Positions 34,609 to 43,558 of a DNA stretch of 64,000 nucleotides are shown in pieces (position 1 is the first letter of the stretch; every line of letters starts with the position of its first letter). The notes under the pieces were generated by a model that did not search any database, was not told the DNA's origin, and saw nothing but the letters and a program-made list of their open reading frames with translations. Source of the DNA: Lachnospiraceae bacterium. GTDB taxonomy: Bacteria > Bacillota > Clostridia > Lachnospirales > Lachnospiraceae. The DNA is taken from contig JAAUZE010000017.1 in assembly GCA_014804755.1 (NCBI GenBank), forward strand, positions 32,612-96,611, read 5' to 3'. A program made the position numbers and the translations under genes.

Positions 34609-36306
34609 CTATTTCTGCTCCCTTATCTCGATTTTTAATTCCTCTAATATAAATTCTTTTAATGGTATAACCTGTATACGAATTGGTGAATCATCCGAAT
34701 CCAAATAATAAACTTTTTTCCCTTCCACAGTGCCTATGTGAAATTGTCGATCTTTATCTCCTGCTGCAGATGCTATCATAGAACCGTCTTTCAAATTATT
34801 AGAAAACCCCCAACAAACAATAACACGTATATTTCTGAAAGAATGATTAAACTCCCGTGAACCAAGCAGATATTTGAGCTCCACATACCAATATTCGCAA
34901 TCTGCAATTTTATTATCAGATTTGTTTCGAGCAACCAAATCTATACCTATACTTTCATCATAATCTAAAGGTTCAAAAGAAAAATTATCCGGATATAGTG
35001 TATAAATCGACATGAAAAGACCATATAATTCCGCTTCATTTCTTGGTTCTAAAAAAGTTCTCTTTCCAATATTAAAATATTTTTTCGTAAGAATTAACTC
35101 TTTTCTCTTATCAAAGGCACTTTGCTCTGTATCTAATGTCCTTACTTCTTGCTGCCACTTTTTTAACGTATTAATATTATTTTTATAAAGATCAATATCG
35201 ATTTCTTCCAGTATCTCTTTCAAAGCCTTTTTAAGTTCATTTACAATTTGCAGATTTGTATTAGCAACACTCCCTCTATTTGCCGTTAATCTAAGTTTTT
35301 GACAATTAATAAATCCGTGTAGCATAACAACAGAGTTTGACCCCGTACCAAATCCAGTTATCCATTCATTCACTCTCTGAATCGGGACAAAATCTTTGCA
35401 AAGATATATTCCATAACGATCCGATACCTTGTAATGACCTTTCTTCTGGTTTTTTCTCTTTCCCAACATCATATTATATTGTTTTTTTGCTTCATCTCCT
35501 TCCACATAAATCACAACATCGTATGCTATGTCCGGTCTGGAATCCAATTTCTTATTTGGATACATATATTTTTTAACAAAATAGTCCGCCGCATTTTCTT
35601 CATGTTCTGCAAACAACTTGTTTATATCTGTATTTTCTGCCGCAAAAATATGCCCAAAATCTAGTTTTTCATATTCATTAACATCTAACGCCTTTAGAAA
35701 AACCTTAAAGTCAGGCTTTTCATTTCCTTCCAACTCACATTCAAAGGATCCTAATTTTGTTCTCCAATATAAATAATCTTTTACAATATCCTGCGTATAT
35801 TGCCCCATATCATTTTGATTGTAACCTTCCAATCGAATCGTTGTACCCTTTTCATATATCTCATCCGCTTCACGTACTTGAGGAGCGTGCATTTTACTGG
35901 AATTCAAGCTCCCAAAAGCAGATTCACACACCGATTCATATGCATTATGTCCATCAGATGTATGTACGACAATCCTGTCCGATCTTAAATAAATCTTTGT
36001 TCCATGCCCCTTTTCACCGATTTTATTTTTATCTGTTTTTGACGCAGAATTCCCAAGATTCCAAAAATTATTTACAATACGATCCTTCGTCATACCATCC
36101 CCATTATCTTTTAACTCAATAACTAATTTTTCACTTCCTTTAATTTCTTCAACGTCAATTGAAATATAGAACTCTGTAGCATGCCAATCAAAGGCATTAT
36201 GCAATGCTTCACGAAACAGTTCCATAGGATCACCAAAATCTCCTGCGATCTCTAAAAATTCCGCAACATCATTAACCTTTGGTTCAATTTTTTCCCAATT
36301 TTCCAT
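34609..36306 (-). CDS. GHKL (Hsp90/MORC-like) ATPase with C-terminal nuclease-like domain
   Basis: A 565-aa protein. The start chosen is the ATG 36304-36306 with GAGGAGG eight bases upstream; an upstream ATG at 36336 has no site. ATPase motifs: N-box ELFREALHNAFD (E33, N37), G1 ELKDNGDGM (about 65-72), G2 GEKGHGTKIY (about 97-106). The middle region (KLRLTANRGSVAN) suits the transducer domain. The C-terminus has GIDLVARNKSDNKIADCEYW then YVELKYLL, a D...ExK pattern of PD-(D/E)xK nucleases. An ATP-clamp nuclease fits a defence role. Low GC supports transfer. Confidence 0.85.
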   Translation of the reverse strand: MENWEKIEPKVNDVAEFLEIAGDFGDPMELFREALHNAFDWHATEFYISIDVEEIKGSEKLVIELKDNGDGMTKDRIVNNFWNLGNSASKTDKNKIGEKGHGTKIYLRSDRIVVHTSDGHNAYESVCESAFGSLNSSKMHAPQVREADEIYEKGTTIRLEGYNQNDMGQYTQDIVKDYLYWRTKLGSFECELEGNEKPDFKVFLKALDVNEYEKLDFGHIFAAENTDINKLFAEHEENAADYFVKKYMYPNKKLDSRPDIAYDVVIYVEGDEAKKQYNMMLGKRKNQKKGHYKVSDRYGIYLCKDFVPIQRVNEWITGFGTGSNSVVMLHGFINCQKLRLTANRGSVANTNLQIVNELKKALKEILEEIDIDLYKNNINTLKKWQQEVRTLDTEQSAFDKRKELILTKKYFNIGKRTFLEPRNEAELYGLFMSIYTLYPDNFSFEPLDYDESIGIDLVARNKSDNKIADCEYWYVELKYLLGSREFNHSFRNIRVIVCWGFSNNLKDGSMIASAAGDKDRQFHIGTVEGKKVYYLDSDDSPIRIQVIPLKEFILEELKIEIREQK

Positions 36307-36731
36307 CAACATTTCCTCCTCAAGTATATCATCCATTCTATTGGTATTTTAATACAAACAATTCCCTTAAAAATAGTATATCACTTGCTCTTTTATAAAT
36401 AAACTATTTTTGCATATTTCAAGATAATATTAGATATATTACTGCTAAATTCTATTCTATAGAACTATATTTACCGCTATCTTAATATTAGATCCATTTA
36501 TTATTTAACTAACCAGTTAAATAATATAAAATACCTTTTCTTTCATACCAACTTGTAAGCCGTCCACTCCACCCCGTTGAGCCCCCGCCAAACGAATCGT
36601 TGTTTTACAAACGGGAATGATTCTTTTATACTGAGGTCAGACAGTCGGGCGCAAAACACGATCTCCCGGTCAAGACCGGCGCCTTACATGAAACCGAATG
36701 TAACACTTCACTTCAAAGGAGGATACCCTTT
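36307..36731. other. AT-rich intergenic region with an inverted repeat
   Basis: No gene seen. It holds a perfect 11-bp inverted repeat ATTATTTAACT-aacc-AGTTAAATAAT (36500-36525) of unclear role (terminator or operator), then GC-richer leader sequence with the promoter of the XRE-FlhA-like gene. Confidence 0.5.
36604..36632 (+). promoter_or_regulatory. Promoter of the XRE-FHIPEP gene
   Basis: TTTACA (36604-36609), 17-bp spacer, TATACT (36627-36632), about 100 bp upstream of the ATG at 36732. Confidence 0.6.
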
Positions 36732-37577
36732 ATGAATCAACTCGGCAGTCAGATTTCTTTTTACAGGCAGAATCAAAATATGACACAGGAGGAGCTTGCG
36801 GACAAGATCGGTATCACCCCGCAGGCTGTTTCCAAATGGGAGCGCGGACAAAGCCTGCCGGACGCCACATTCCTAAAACAGCTTTGCCAAATCCTTCACT
36901 GCAGTGCGGACGCACTTTTGGGCACGCAGCAGCTTCAGGAGGACACCGCATCGCACAGCCAAGAAATCAATCAGGAAGTCATGAAACAATTATGCTTTTC
37001 TCAGGAACCGCTGTCGCTCATCTTCGGATCTGCGCTCGTACCGCTGTTTTTGGAAGACACTGAGCAAAATTATATCACTCAGATTTCCGACTGCCGACTC
37101 CGTCTTGCCAGACACGGCATTCTCATGCCCGTTGTACGGCTGCGGGACGTGCTCTCCATCTCCCCCAATGAATTTCAGATTCTCTCCTACCGCCGCGTCC
37201 TCTACAGCGAGTGTATTACGCAGCCGGACGATCAGACCATTTCCCATATGGTGGAGAAGCTTTACGACACGGTATCCGCGCATTATGACAAAATCTTAAA
37301 TCGCGACCTTGTACGCCTGATCACGGAAAATCTCGGCACGGAATATCCGGCGCTCATTTCCGGCGTTGTCCCCGAAAAAATTTCGTATCGGCTCTTATAC
37401 CAGATTCTGAAAAAATTATGGAAAGATGGAAATTGCTTTTTGAATCTGATACAGATCATTGAGATCACAGAAGATCTGATCACGCAGACACCCGATATGA
37501 CACTTGGCGATCTGGTCAAAGGAATACGCACGGAGCTTGCCGACCTGCAGACTCCTATCGCCGAAATGAATCACTAA
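36732..37577 (+). CDS. XRE regulator fused to an FlhA (FHIPEP)-like domain
   Basis: A 281-aa protein. Residues 1-65 are an XRE domain (QNMTQEELADKIGITPQAVS). The rest resembles the cytoplasmic FHIPEP domain of FlhA: HGILMPVVRLRDVLSISPNE matches the FlhA IPPVRIRDN...LKPNE stretch, and LITENLGTEYPALISGVVPE followed by LLYQILKKLWKDG matches the FlhA C-terminal subdomains. FlhA is a flagellar export-gate protein; here it has been detached from the membrane and joined to a DNA-binding domain. No flagellar gene is nearby. AGGAGG site before the ATG. Confidence 0.8.
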   Translation: MNQLGSQISFYRQNQNMTQEELADKIGITPQAVSKWERGQSLPDATFLKQLCQILHCSADALLGTQQLQEDTASHSQEINQEVMKQLCFSQEPLSLIFGSALVPLFLEDTEQNYITQISDCRLRLARHGILMPVVRLRDVLSISPNEFQILSYRRVLYSECITQPDDQTISHMVEKLYDTVSAHYDKILNRDLVRLITENLGTEYPALISGVVPEKISYRLLYQILKKLWKDGNCFLNLIQIIEITEDLITQTPDMTLGDLVKGIRTELADLQTPIAEMNH

Positions 37578-37620
37578 AGCAGCGTTTCCAAGAGAGGTGT
37601 GAATCTCGCCCATCAGAAAC

Positions 37621-37675
37621 ATGCGCCGCAAGGCGCATGATAGATAGAGGAATAGGCCGCGCCTATTCCTCTATC
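37621..37675. terminator. Two hairpins between convergent genes
   Basis: ATGCGCC-gcaa-GGCGCAT (37621-37638) and a perfect 15-bp stem GATAGAGGAATAGGC / GCCTATTCCTCTATC with a 3-nt loop (37643-37675). The second overlaps the stop of the minus-strand permease gene. Neither has a clear T-run, so termination is less certain. Confidence 0.5.
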
Positions 37676-38838
37676 TTCATATTTTTCTTCTCCAATCGGC
37701 TGTCCGCATGATCTCTCACCAGCACATAAATGACCGCCACGAACGGGATAAAAAAGATGATTCCGACGATGCCGAACAGATTCCCGCCGAGCAGCGCCGC
37801 AAGCAGCGTATAGATTGGCGGCAGCCCGACCGATTTCCCCACAACGCGCGGATAGATCAGCTTTCCCTCCAGGAACTGCACCACCTGATAAACAACCACG
37901 GACAAGACTGCCTTCCACGGACTGATAATGCAGATGAGCAGCGCGCCAATGATACAGGCAACCCAGGAGCCGATGTACGGAATGAACGACAGTACCGCCG
38001 CAAGCACGCCGATCAGGCTCGCATAGGGCAGCCGGAACAGCGTAAACACGATAAACAACAGAATGGCGATAATAAACGCTTCCACGCACTGGCCGGAAAG
38101 GAATTTCGCATAGGTCGCGCTGGTCAATCTTCCGATGTCGCACACCTTGTCCGCATGCTCCTTCTTCAAATAGGCATAAAGAAGCTTTCTCGTCTGCATG
38201 CCAAGCTTTTTCTTTCCGAGCAGCATATAGATCGCAACGATCAGGCTCATGCCGATCGACATGATGCTTCCGATCGTGGAAGTTGCAATCGACAGCGCTC
38301 TTCCCGCAATATCATAAGCGCCGTTTGATACGCTCACGATCATCTTCGTGATATTCTCACCCGAAAGCTTCTCCTGCAGGGAATCCAGCTCCAGCAGCTC
38401 CTCTTTCAGCCATTCGGAATCAATGTGCTCTTTTGCAAACGCGATGACGTCCGGGATCGCCTGCTGAATGCCCGCAAATAAGCTTTTTAGGGACGCGGCG
38501 ATCTCCGGCACGACAAGACTCAGCACAAAAACGATCACCAACACAAAGCTGATGAGTGTAAGCCAAAGGCTGATAAAACGAATCTTGTTCTCCGAGAGCC
38601 GGTTCTTTTTCCGGTTTAATCTGCCAAGCAGCCTCTCAAATCCACGCATCGGCACATTTAGCACAAACGCCATGATTGCTCCGACCACGGCAGGCAGGAT
38701 CATGCCCCACACCCTGCCGAGCAGTCCCCCTATCTCTCCCACATGGAGCGCCATCGCAAGCAGCGCCGCCCCGATGCACATGAGCAGCACGATCTTTCTC
38801 ATCCGTTGTTTCTCCATCTCTCTGTCCGACCTTTCCAT
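37663..38838 (-). CDS. AI-2E family (PerM/YtvI-like) transporter
   Basis: A 391-aa membrane protein with about eight hydrophobic segments and the family C-terminal run SFIPYIGSWVACIIGALL ... VVQFLEGKLIYPRVVGKSVG. The family includes TqsA, sodium-proton antiporters and YtvI. Substrate cannot be told from sequence. Start uncertain: ATGs at 38838, 38817 and 38802 are all possible, none with a strong site. Confidence 0.85.
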   Translation of the reverse strand: MERSDREMEKQRMRKIVLLMCIGAALLAMALHVGEIGGLLGRVWGMILPAVVGAIMAFVLNVPMRGFERLLGRLNRKKNRLSENKIRFISLWLTLISFVLVIVFVLSLVVPEIAASLKSLFAGIQQAIPDVIAFAKEHIDSEWLKEELLELDSLQEKLSGENITKMIVSVSNGAYDIAGRALSIATSTIGSIMSIGMSLIVAIYMLLGKKKLGMQTRKLLYAYLKKEHADKVCDIGRLTSATYAKFLSGQCVEAFIIAILLFIVFTLFRLPYASLIGVLAAVLSFIPYIGSWVACIIGALLICIISPWKAVLSVVVYQVVQFLEGKLIYPRVVGKSVGLPPIYTLLAALLGGNLFGIVGIIFFIPFVAVIYVLVRDHADSRLEKKNMKIEE

Positions 38839-39016
38839 TCAAAATTGATAATATGAATCTGCGATTTATCACCGGCATCCGCCTGAGATACTGATGCAAA
38901 TCCCCACCCGGCTATAGTCTATCACAAAAACTTCCCGCCGCCTATACTTGCCCTCACTCTTTTTCCATGCTATAATAGGCGAAAAGAAAACACCTATTTC
39001 TGAAAGGAATCGTGCG

Positions 39017-40204
39017 ATGAAGAATTTCAGCAATTTTACCGATTACAGCAGAAAAGAGGACTTGCATTTTGAGTCAAAGGCAGTTCACGGCGCGCTCGGA
39101 CATGACCCTTTTTCCGGTGCGGTGAGCATGCCGATCTATCAGACCTCAACCTTCCGGCACAGGGCGCTGTTTGATTCGACCGGCTTTGATTACTCGCGTC
39201 TTTCCAATCCGACCAGATTAGAGCTGGAGCGGACCATGGCAATTTTGGAGGAGGGCGTGGAAGGCTTTGCTTTCACAAGCGGTCAGGCGGCAAACATGGC
39301 AGTGTTTACGCTGCTGAATCCCGGCGACGAGGTGCTCTTATCCGACGACATTTACGGCGGCACTTTCCGTATCGGTAACGACATTTTCACCCGCTACGGC
39401 GCTTCCTTTACTTATATTGATATGTGTGACCTGACGCTTTTGGAGAACAGCTTCCATGAGAACACGAAAATGGTCTATCTTGAGACGCCGACCAATCCGA
39501 TGATGAAGGTCGCGGATATTGCGGCGATCGCGCGCATGGCGCATGAGCACGGCTGTCTCCTTGTGGTGGACAACACGCTGATGTCCCCCTATTTCCAGAA
39601 GCCGATCACGCTCGGCGCAGACATCGTCGTCCACAGCGCGACCAAATTTATTTGTGGACACAACGACGTGCTTGCCGGCATTGTCGTCGTCAATTCCGAT
39701 GAGCTTGCGACCTTCATGCACGGTCAGATCAAAACGCACGGCAACCAGCTTGCCCCGATGGACAGCTGGCTTCTCCTGCGCGGCATCAAGACGCTTCCCG
39801 TCCGCATGGAGCGGCACGCGGAAAACGCCATGAAAGTTGCGCACTGGCTCCGCGCACAGGAAAAAGTAAAGAAAATCTTCTATGTCGGTTTTGAAGATCA
39901 CCCCGGCTATGACATTATGAAAAAGCAATGCTCCGGCTTCGGCGCGATGATCTCCATCAATGTCGATTCGTTTGAGACCGTGAAGAAAATACTCCGCCGT
40001 GTAGACCTCGTCATGTTTGCGGAAAGTCTCGGCGGAACGGAAACGCTCATCACCTACCCGCGGACGCAGACACACGAATCCCTGACAGAAGAAAATCGTC
40101 AGCGGCTCGGCATCACAGACAGCTTTTTGCGTCTCTCCATCGGCTTGGAACACGCGGACGATATTATCGCCGATCTCGATCAGGCGATTAACGGCGAAGC
40201 CTGA
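39017..40204 (+). CDS. Cys/Met-metabolism PLP-dependent enzyme (cystathionine gamma-synthase/lyase type)
   Basis: A 395-aa enzyme. The ATG at 39017 has AAAGGAA; the longer frame to 38948 is not supported. PLP lysine in VVHSATKFICGH, phosphate-binding FTSGQAANMA, and PIYQTSTF and GGTETLITYPRTQTH of the trans-sulfuration family. It may make or break cystathionine or release H2S from cysteine; the exact substrate cannot be decided by eye. Single gene with its own terminator. Confidence 0.9.
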   Translation: MKNFSNFTDYSRKEDLHFESKAVHGALGHDPFSGAVSMPIYQTSTFRHRALFDSTGFDYSRLSNPTRLELERTMAILEEGVEGFAFTSGQAANMAVFTLLNPGDEVLLSDDIYGGTFRIGNDIFTRYGASFTYIDMCDLTLLENSFHENTKMVYLETPTNPMMKVADIAAIARMAHEHGCLLVVDNTLMSPYFQKPITLGADIVVHSATKFICGHNDVLAGIVVVNSDELATFMHGQIKTHGNQLAPMDSWLLLRGIKTLPVRMERHAENAMKVAHWLRAQEKVKKIFYVGFEDHPGYDIMKKQCSGFGAMISINVDSFETVKKILRRVDLVMFAESLGGTETLITYPRTQTHESLTEENRQRLGITDSFLRLSIGLEHADDIIADLDQAINGEA

Positions 40205-40209
40205 ATCAC

Positions 40210-40240
40210 AGCGCTGCCACATGCGGCAGCGCTTTCTTTT
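40210..40240 (+). terminator. Terminator of the PLP-enzyme gene
   Basis: AGCGCTGCC / GGCAGCGCT perfect 9-bp stem followed by TTCTTTT. Confidence 0.87.
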
Positions 40241-40302
40241 ATTCCCGCGAGCAATGAGCCAAGCGGCCGTGCTTGCACGGACAGTTGGCGAATGCCGCGA
40301 GG

Positions 40303-40333
40303 GTCAAATCCCCGCCCCTTGGGGGCATTTGAC
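40303..40333. other. Hairpin in the dapF leader
   Basis: GTCAAAT ... ATTTGAC with an inner CCCC/GGGG pairing, about 55 bp upstream of the dapF ATG. No T-run follows, so it is not a plain terminator. The surrounding 150 bp are GC-rich. A regulatory role is possible; no known lysine riboswitch features were recognised. Confidence 0.4.
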
Positions 40334-40388
40334 TGCCCGAAATTATGCGATTTGGAAGAATCCATCACGATTCTAAGGAGGACTCCCT

Positions 40389-41237
40389 ATGAAAATCCGT
40401 TTTACCAAAATGCAGGCATACGGCAACGACTATGTCTATATCGACGCCATTCATCAACAGCTTCCCGACCTTCCCGCATTGGCGCGCTTTGTCAGCGACC
40501 GGCATTTCGGCGTCGGCTCCGACGGTATGATCTTAATCTGCCCATCTGAGACGGCAGATTTCCGTATGCGCGTGTTTAATCCCGACGGCACGGAGGCTGA
40601 AATGTGCGGAAACGCCAGCCGCAGCGTCGGCAAATATGTCTATGACCACCATCTTACGGATAAAACAAACGTCACACTTGAGACGCTCGGCGGCATCAAG
40701 GAGCTGACGCTTTTTGTTGAAAACGGCACAGTTGCAAACATCCGCGCCGATATTGGGGCTCCCGTCATGGAGCCTTCCCGCATTCCGGTCAATACGACGC
40801 TTGCGGAATTTGTCGATCAGCCCGTGCGCGTGCTCGACCGCGATTTTCATGTAACGGCATTGAGCTGGGGCAATCCGCACATGGTAACGTTTGTGGAGGA
40901 CGTCTCCGGTTTCGATGTCGAAGCGTTCGGCTATGCCTTTGAGCATCTGACTTCTCTTTTTCCGCAAAAAACCAATGTCACCTTCGCGGAATTGATTGAC
41001 CGCGGTCACTTAAAAATGCGCGAATGGGAACGCGGCACAGGCGAGACGATCGGCTGCGGTACAGGCTGCTGCACGGCCGTCGTTGCTGCTGTGCGCCTTA
41101 ACCTATGCGACCGAAAAGTAACGGTCTCCCAAATCGGCGGACCGCTTGACGTAGAATGGGACGCACAGACGGGACATGTCCTGATGACCGGACCATCGCA
41201 CACCGTTTTTGAATCGGAGATTGAAGTCGCGTTATAA
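40389..41237 (+). CDS. dapF: Diaminopimelate epimerase
   Basis: A 282-aa DapF. The two catalytic cysteines are in EMCGNASR (Cys near residue 76) and GCGTGCCTA; the second motif is normally ACGTGACA, so GCGTGCC is slightly divergent. It converts LL- to meso-diaminopimelate for lysine and peptidoglycan synthesis. The start has AAGGAGG. It is followed 42 bp later by murE, which uses meso-DAP. Confidence 0.93.
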   Translation: MKIRFTKMQAYGNDYVYIDAIHQQLPDLPALARFVSDRHFGVGSDGMILICPSETADFRMRVFNPDGTEAEMCGNASRSVGKYVYDHHLTDKTNVTLETLGGIKELTLFVENGTVANIRADIGAPVMEPSRIPVNTTLAEFVDQPVRVLDRDFHVTALSWGNPHMVTFVEDVSGFDVEAFGYAFEHLTSLFPQKTNVTFAELIDRGHLKMREWERGTGETIGCGTGCCTAVVAAVRLNLCDRKVTVSQIGGPLDVEWDAQTGHVLMTGPSHTVFESEIEVAL

Positions 41238-41279
41238 ATGAATTCTGTGGCTATACTACAAAGGGGAGGACTTTGGTTC

Positions 41280-42791
41280 ATGAAAATACAGACTCTATTG
41301 GAAGGCTTAGAATACGAGCTGCAAGCCGGAAACGTGCTTGACGATGTCACGGAGGTTGTTTACGATTCGCGAAAGGTCAGCAGGGGCTGTCTGTTTGTCT
41401 GCATTGCCGGAACCGCGAAGGACGCGCATAAATTTATTCCCGAAGTACTCGCAAAAGGCGCCTCCGCGCTCATTATCGATTCCGGTCATATCGCTTCCGC
41501 CAAAGTCATGGTCTCCGCCTCCGGAAAAGAGCATGTGACCGTCGTTTCCACGGCCAACACCAGAAAGGCGCTCGCTTACGCGGCGGCGGCTCAGTACGGC
41601 CATCCTGCCTCTAAGCTCACAACGATCGGCATTACCGGGACAAAAGGAAAGACGACGACCTCCTACATGGTGCAGTCCATCTTAGAGCATGCGGGCAAAA
41701 ACGTCGGCGTCATCGGTACGATCGGCTGCGTGATCAACGGACAGAAATATAAGACCGTCAATACCACGCCCGAGAGCTTCGAGCTCCAGCGCCTCCTCTC
41801 TCTCATGGTGGAGGCAGGCTGTGAATACTGCGTCATGGAAGTCTCCTCGCAGGGCTTAAAACTAAACCGCGTGGACGGCTTTGTGTTTGATATCGGCGTG
41901 TTCACTAATTTTTCAGCCGATCATATCGGTCCGAACGAACATGCCACCATGGAGGAATATCTCTATTGCAAATCGCTGCTCTTCCGCCAGTGCCGCGTCG
42001 GTCTCTTAAACTGTGATGACGACGCCTATGAAGAAATGATCAAAGGACATACCTGCGGCCTTCATACGTTCGGCTTCCACGAGCATGCCGAGCTGCGGGC
42101 ACAGGATTTTGAATCGACAAGGAACGGAAATGAGATCGGTATCCGCTTTCACGCAACAGGCATTCTGGACGCGAAGGTATCCGTCCCCGTCCCCGGTAAA
42201 TTCAGCGCCTACAATGCGCTCTGCGCGTTGATGATCGGGCACAGCGTCGGCATTCCGACAGAGATCATGCTGCGCGCGCTCTCCACCATCCATGTAAAGG
42301 GACGTTTGGAGATCGTACCGACCAAGGGCAATTATACCGTCATGATCGACTATGCGCATAACGAATTAAGTGTGGAAAGTCTGCTCTCCACCATCCTCAC
42401 CTACCGGCCGCACCGCATCATCTGCGTGTACGGCGGCGGCGGAAACCGCGACCGCATGCGGCGTTACGCGATGGGCGAGCTGTGCGGGAAAATGGCGGAT
42501 TTTTCTATTTTAACCTGTGACAATCCGCGTAATGAGGATATTTCCTCCATCAACGCGGACATTAAGATCGGACTTGCCAAAAGCAACGGCAAATATATCG
42601 AGATCGACGACCGCAAGGAAGCGATCTGGCATGCCATGGATATTGCCGAAGAAAACGACATCATCATTTTACTCGGCAAAGGACACGAGGACTATCAGGA
42701 GATCCGCGGAGTCAAGTACCATTACAGCGAACGGGAATCCGTCGAATCCTACGCAAATAGGGACGCTTCGCGTTCCATTGAAGAAAGTTAA
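41280..42791 (+). CDS. murE: UDP-MurNAc-tripeptide synthetase (MurE)
   Basis: A 503-aa Mur ligase. The ATG at 41280 follows GGGGAGG; the frame to 41238 is unsupported. Domains: N-terminal UDP-binding (DSRKVSRGCLFVCIAG), ATP P-loop GITGTKGKTTTSY, middle TTPESFELQ, and the C-terminal DNPRNED, the DNPR motif that marks meso-DAP-adding enzymes. It adds meso-DAP to UDP-MurNAc-Ala-Glu in the cytoplasm. The neighbouring dapF agrees. A second, housekeeping murE elsewhere cannot be excluded. Confidence 0.92.
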   Translation: MKIQTLLEGLEYELQAGNVLDDVTEVVYDSRKVSRGCLFVCIAGTAKDAHKFIPEVLAKGASALIIDSGHIASAKVMVSASGKEHVTVVSTANTRKALAYAAAAQYGHPASKLTTIGITGTKGKTTTSYMVQSILEHAGKNVGVIGTIGCVINGQKYKTVNTTPESFELQRLLSLMVEAGCEYCVMEVSSQGLKLNRVDGFVFDIGVFTNFSADHIGPNEHATMEEYLYCKSLLFRQCRVGLLNCDDDAYEEMIKGHTCGLHTFGFHEHAELRAQDFESTRNGNEIGIRFHATGILDAKVSVPVPGKFSAYNALCALMIGHSVGIPTEIMLRALSTIHVKGRLEIVPTKGNYTVMIDYAHNELSVESLLSTILTYRPHRIICVYGGGGNRDRMRRYAMGELCGKMADFSILTCDNPRNEDISSINADIKIGLAKSNGKYIEIDDRKEAIWHAMDIAEENDIIILLGKGHEDYQEIRGVKYHYSERESVESYANRDASRSIEES

Positions 42792-42795
42792 AAAG

Positions 42796-42820
42796 AGTCC
42801 CGCCGACGCGGGACCCTTTC
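42796..42820. terminator. Terminator shared by murE and the convergent gene
   Basis: GAGTCCCGC-cgac-GCGGGACCC hairpin with A-rich 5' and T-rich 3' sides, so it can act in both directions between convergent genes. Confidence 0.8.
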
Positions 42821-43296
42821 TATTTCAGCGGCTTCGCACCCGCCTTCTCCTGCATTTTTTCCGTGAAACGCTTGAATCTGCTCTTTTTCTTCGTTGGCTT
42901 TAAGAGCGACTGCCCACGCACGGGCTTCACGTCGCTGATATAAATTCCGCTGACGGTCGCTTTCACTTCTTTTTTAACCGGGATCAATTCAAATATCTTC
43001 GCGTCGCACACGAGGGACACGATCTGAGGACCGACCTTCGCCTTTACAATGGGCAGCTTGGCGCGGCGCATGATCTTCGGCGTCTGTTCAAGCACGGCGG
43101 CGGGCAGCCCCGCGTCTTTCAGCTTCATTTTTTTCTTGTCTATGACCAGCATATTAAACGTCTGCTTTGCAGCCTCCATCTGCGCTTCCTGCGCAGCCTG
43201 CTTCTTCTGCAGCTTTCTTCCCGCAAAATAAAGGATGACAAGGATCACAAGCAAAACAGCGACAATGATCAGAATAGTAAGTAAGACCGGATTCAT
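42820..43296 (-). CDS. Single-pass membrane protein, unknown function
   Basis: A 158-aa protein with one N-terminal transmembrane helix (PVLLTILIIVAVLLVILVIL), a basic coiled-coil-like stretch (residues about 28-45), a small folded domain and a lysine-rich C-terminus. I do not know the family; topology predicts a cytoplasmic domain anchored to the membrane. It stands alone between convergent and divergent neighbours. Confidence 0.75.
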   Translation of the reverse strand: MNPVLLTILIIVAVLLVILVILYFAGRKLQKKQAAQEAQMEAAKQTFNMLVIDKKKMKLKDAGLPAAVLEQTPKIMRRAKLPIVKAKVGPQIVSLVCDAKIFELIPVKKEVKATVSGIYISDVKPVRGQSLLKPTKKKSRFKRFTEKMQEKAGAKPLK

Positions 43297-43558
43297 GTTC
43301 AGATACCTCCCCTGTAGCTTTTCACAAAAAGAATTGTATCATTTTTTAAGACGGCGCGCAACGACTTCTTTCGGAAACAGAGCCGCTGAATGTATTTCAA
43401 ACGTGAAAGTTCTGTGAATTTTGGGGAAAGACTTTCATTACATACCGTTTTGTGGTATAAATGAGATATTGCATGTCACCAGATGCATTGACATTTCTGT
43501 CTGCAAACACGCCGATGGGCGCGTCAATAGACACGCAATAGAAAGGTACGGTAGCAAT

